Assembly (NCBI RefSeq): GCF_038024095.1
Contig: NZ_CP150668.1
Coordinates: 1,116,001-1,180,000, forward strand
Reading direction: 5' to 3'
Length of the DNA: 64,000 bases
Origin: Polaribacter tangerinus
GTDB taxonomy: Bacteria > Bacteroidota > Bacteroidia > Flavobacteriales > Flavobacteriaceae
The notes beneath the pieces were generated by a model. The model saw only the letters and a program-made list of their open reading frames with translations, had not been told where the DNA came from and did not search any database. Positions 63,309 through 64,000 of the stretch are shown here, in pieces. The position numbers and the translations under genes were made by a program. Numbering within the stretch: position 1 is the stretch's first letter; each line of letters starts with the position of its first letter.

Positions 63309-64000
63309 GTGAATATTTACAATAACATTTTAACAGCAAAAAAAGCAGGCAACAAACTGTTGGCCGTTTTAATAGATCCAGAAAAATTTGATCTCAAAAA
63401 TAGTGCTCTTTTTTTCGAAAAAGTACATCTATCTATTGCTACACATATTTTTGTTGGTGGTAGCACAGATGCAAATAATCTAACAGAAAGTGTTGTAAAC
63501 GCCATAAAAAGAGTAACTAAATTACCTATTATATTATTCCCAGGAGATGTTTCTCAGATTACAAATGGTGCAGATGGTATTTTGTTTTTAAGTTTATTAT
63601 CTGGTAAAAACCCAGAGTATCTTATCAATCAGCAAATAAAAAGTGTTCCTTTATTAAAAAATAGCGGATTAGAAATTTTACCGACTGGTTACATTTTAGT
63701 TGATGGGCAAAAAGAAACAGCTACTCAAAAAGTAAGTAATACGAAACCTATTCCTCAAGAAAACACAAATTTAATTTTAGATACTGCTTTAGCAGGAGAA
63801 TTTTTAGGTAAAAAGCTCATTTACCTAGAGGCTGGATCAGGTGCCAAAATACCTGTAAGCACAAAAATTATTAACCTTATTAAAAGCAATATTTCAGTTC
63901 CTTTGATTGTTGGAGGCGGAATTCGTTCAAAAAAAACAATAGAAAAAGTTTTTAATGCAGGTGCAGATATTGTCGTTATTGGTACTGCTTTCGAAAAAAA
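63309..64000 (+). CDS. pcrB: Geranylgeranylglyceryl/heptaprenylglyceryl phosphate synthase (5' part, runs off right edge)
   Basis: The frame is open from a GTG at 63309 to the window edge, about 230 codons, close to full length. The sequence LLAVLIDPEKFDLKN, THIFVGGSTDANN, ILFPGDVSQITNGADGILFLSLLSG, LIYLEAGSGAKIPV, PLIVGGGIRSKKTIE and GADIVVIGTAF is that of the PcrB/GGGPS TIM-barrel family, which makes an ether bond between glycerol-1-phosphate and a polyprenyl diphosphate. Bacteroidota members are known. The start could be debated, as no in-frame ATG lies nearby. It is co-directional with the phosphopantetheinyl transferase, 145 bases upstream. Confidence 0.9.
   Translation, partial: MNIYNNILTAKKAGNKLLAVLIDPEKFDLKNSALFFEKVHLSIATHIFVGGSTDANNLTESVVNAIKRVTKLPIILFPGDVSQITNGADGILFLSLLSGKNPEYLINQQIKSVPLLKNSGLEILPTGYILVDGQKETATQKVSNTKPIPQENTNLILDTALAGEFLGKKLIYLEAGSGAKIPVSTKIINLIKSNISVPLIVGGGIRSKKTIEKVFNAGADIVVIGTAFEK

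Overview
The window is a piece of AT-rich chromosome from a member of the Flavobacteriaceae (Bacteroidota), probably a marine gliding type close to Polaribacter or Tenacibaculum. This rests on Type IX secretion (PorT and two C-terminal YPNP-type sorting domains), the flavobacterial exosortase XrtF with its partner, a class II prolyl-tRNA synthetase of the archaeal-like type, a bacterial PcrB/GGGP-synthase gene and promoters of the Bacteroidota form TTTG/TTG-N19-20-TAnnTTTG. The genus is an inference from gene content. Coding density is high and no gene-free stretch exceeds about 290 bases (the longest is 36830-37117). I see no insertion sequence, CRISPR array, integrase or plasmid origin. The only phage-like element is one secreted tail-collar-domain protein.

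Layout. 1-1429: 5' part of a PIF1-like helicase running off the left edge. 1603-5705: sucB and sucA (2-oxoglutarate dehydrogenase E2 and E1). 5829-6206: promoter, tRNA-Asn, tRNA-Gly, tRNA-Leu and terminator. 6438-22934: the accessory part of the window. A membrane-bound AraC-type regulator is followed by a perfect palindrome. Next come four co-directional secreted-protein genes: a tail-collar protein, a 2816-residue LamG adhesin-like T9SS cargo and two smaller paralogues that share a repeated module. A LytTR response regulator and a TPR histidine kinase converge on them. 23149-36829: cell-envelope and housekeeping genes (a secreted TPR protein, ApbE, an OmpA lipoprotein, an RluA-type synthase, a DEAD-box helicase, TatD, Ogt, three outer-membrane proteins, AccD). 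37118-46719: fructose-bisphosphate aldolase, a lipid-anchored Omp85 protein, an SPOUT methyltransferase, porT-ubiE, an Nfu-type Fe-S scaffold, a FadL-like barrel and an unusual Trp/Asn- and Arg/Ser-rich lipoprotein. 46898-48987: proS, tRNA-Glu, rpsT. 49011-56142: the cell-shape operon purH-mreB-mreC-mreD-mrdA-rodA. 56267-60953: a free-Met-sulfoxide-reductase-like GAF protein, xrtF and its partner, then a three-gene probable metal-handling cassette. 61166-64000: ahcY, a 4'-phosphopantetheinyl transferase and the 5' part of pcrB.

How the genes work together. The 7712-20211 cluster looks like a regulated surface-display unit whose largest products leave the cell by Type IX secretion, the system to which porT belongs. 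The cassette at 57783-60953 encodes a small periplasmic HYC/CC/PP protein, a TonB-dependent receptor and a secreted heavy-metal-associated (HMA) domain protein. Each carries a vicinal cysteine pair, which suggests transfer of a soft metal, most likely copper, across the outer membrane and periplasm. The 49011-54534 genes together build the rod-shape peptidoglycan machine. Two near-identical 29-base elements lie just downstream of sucA and of the HMA gene and look like members of a dispersed terminator family.
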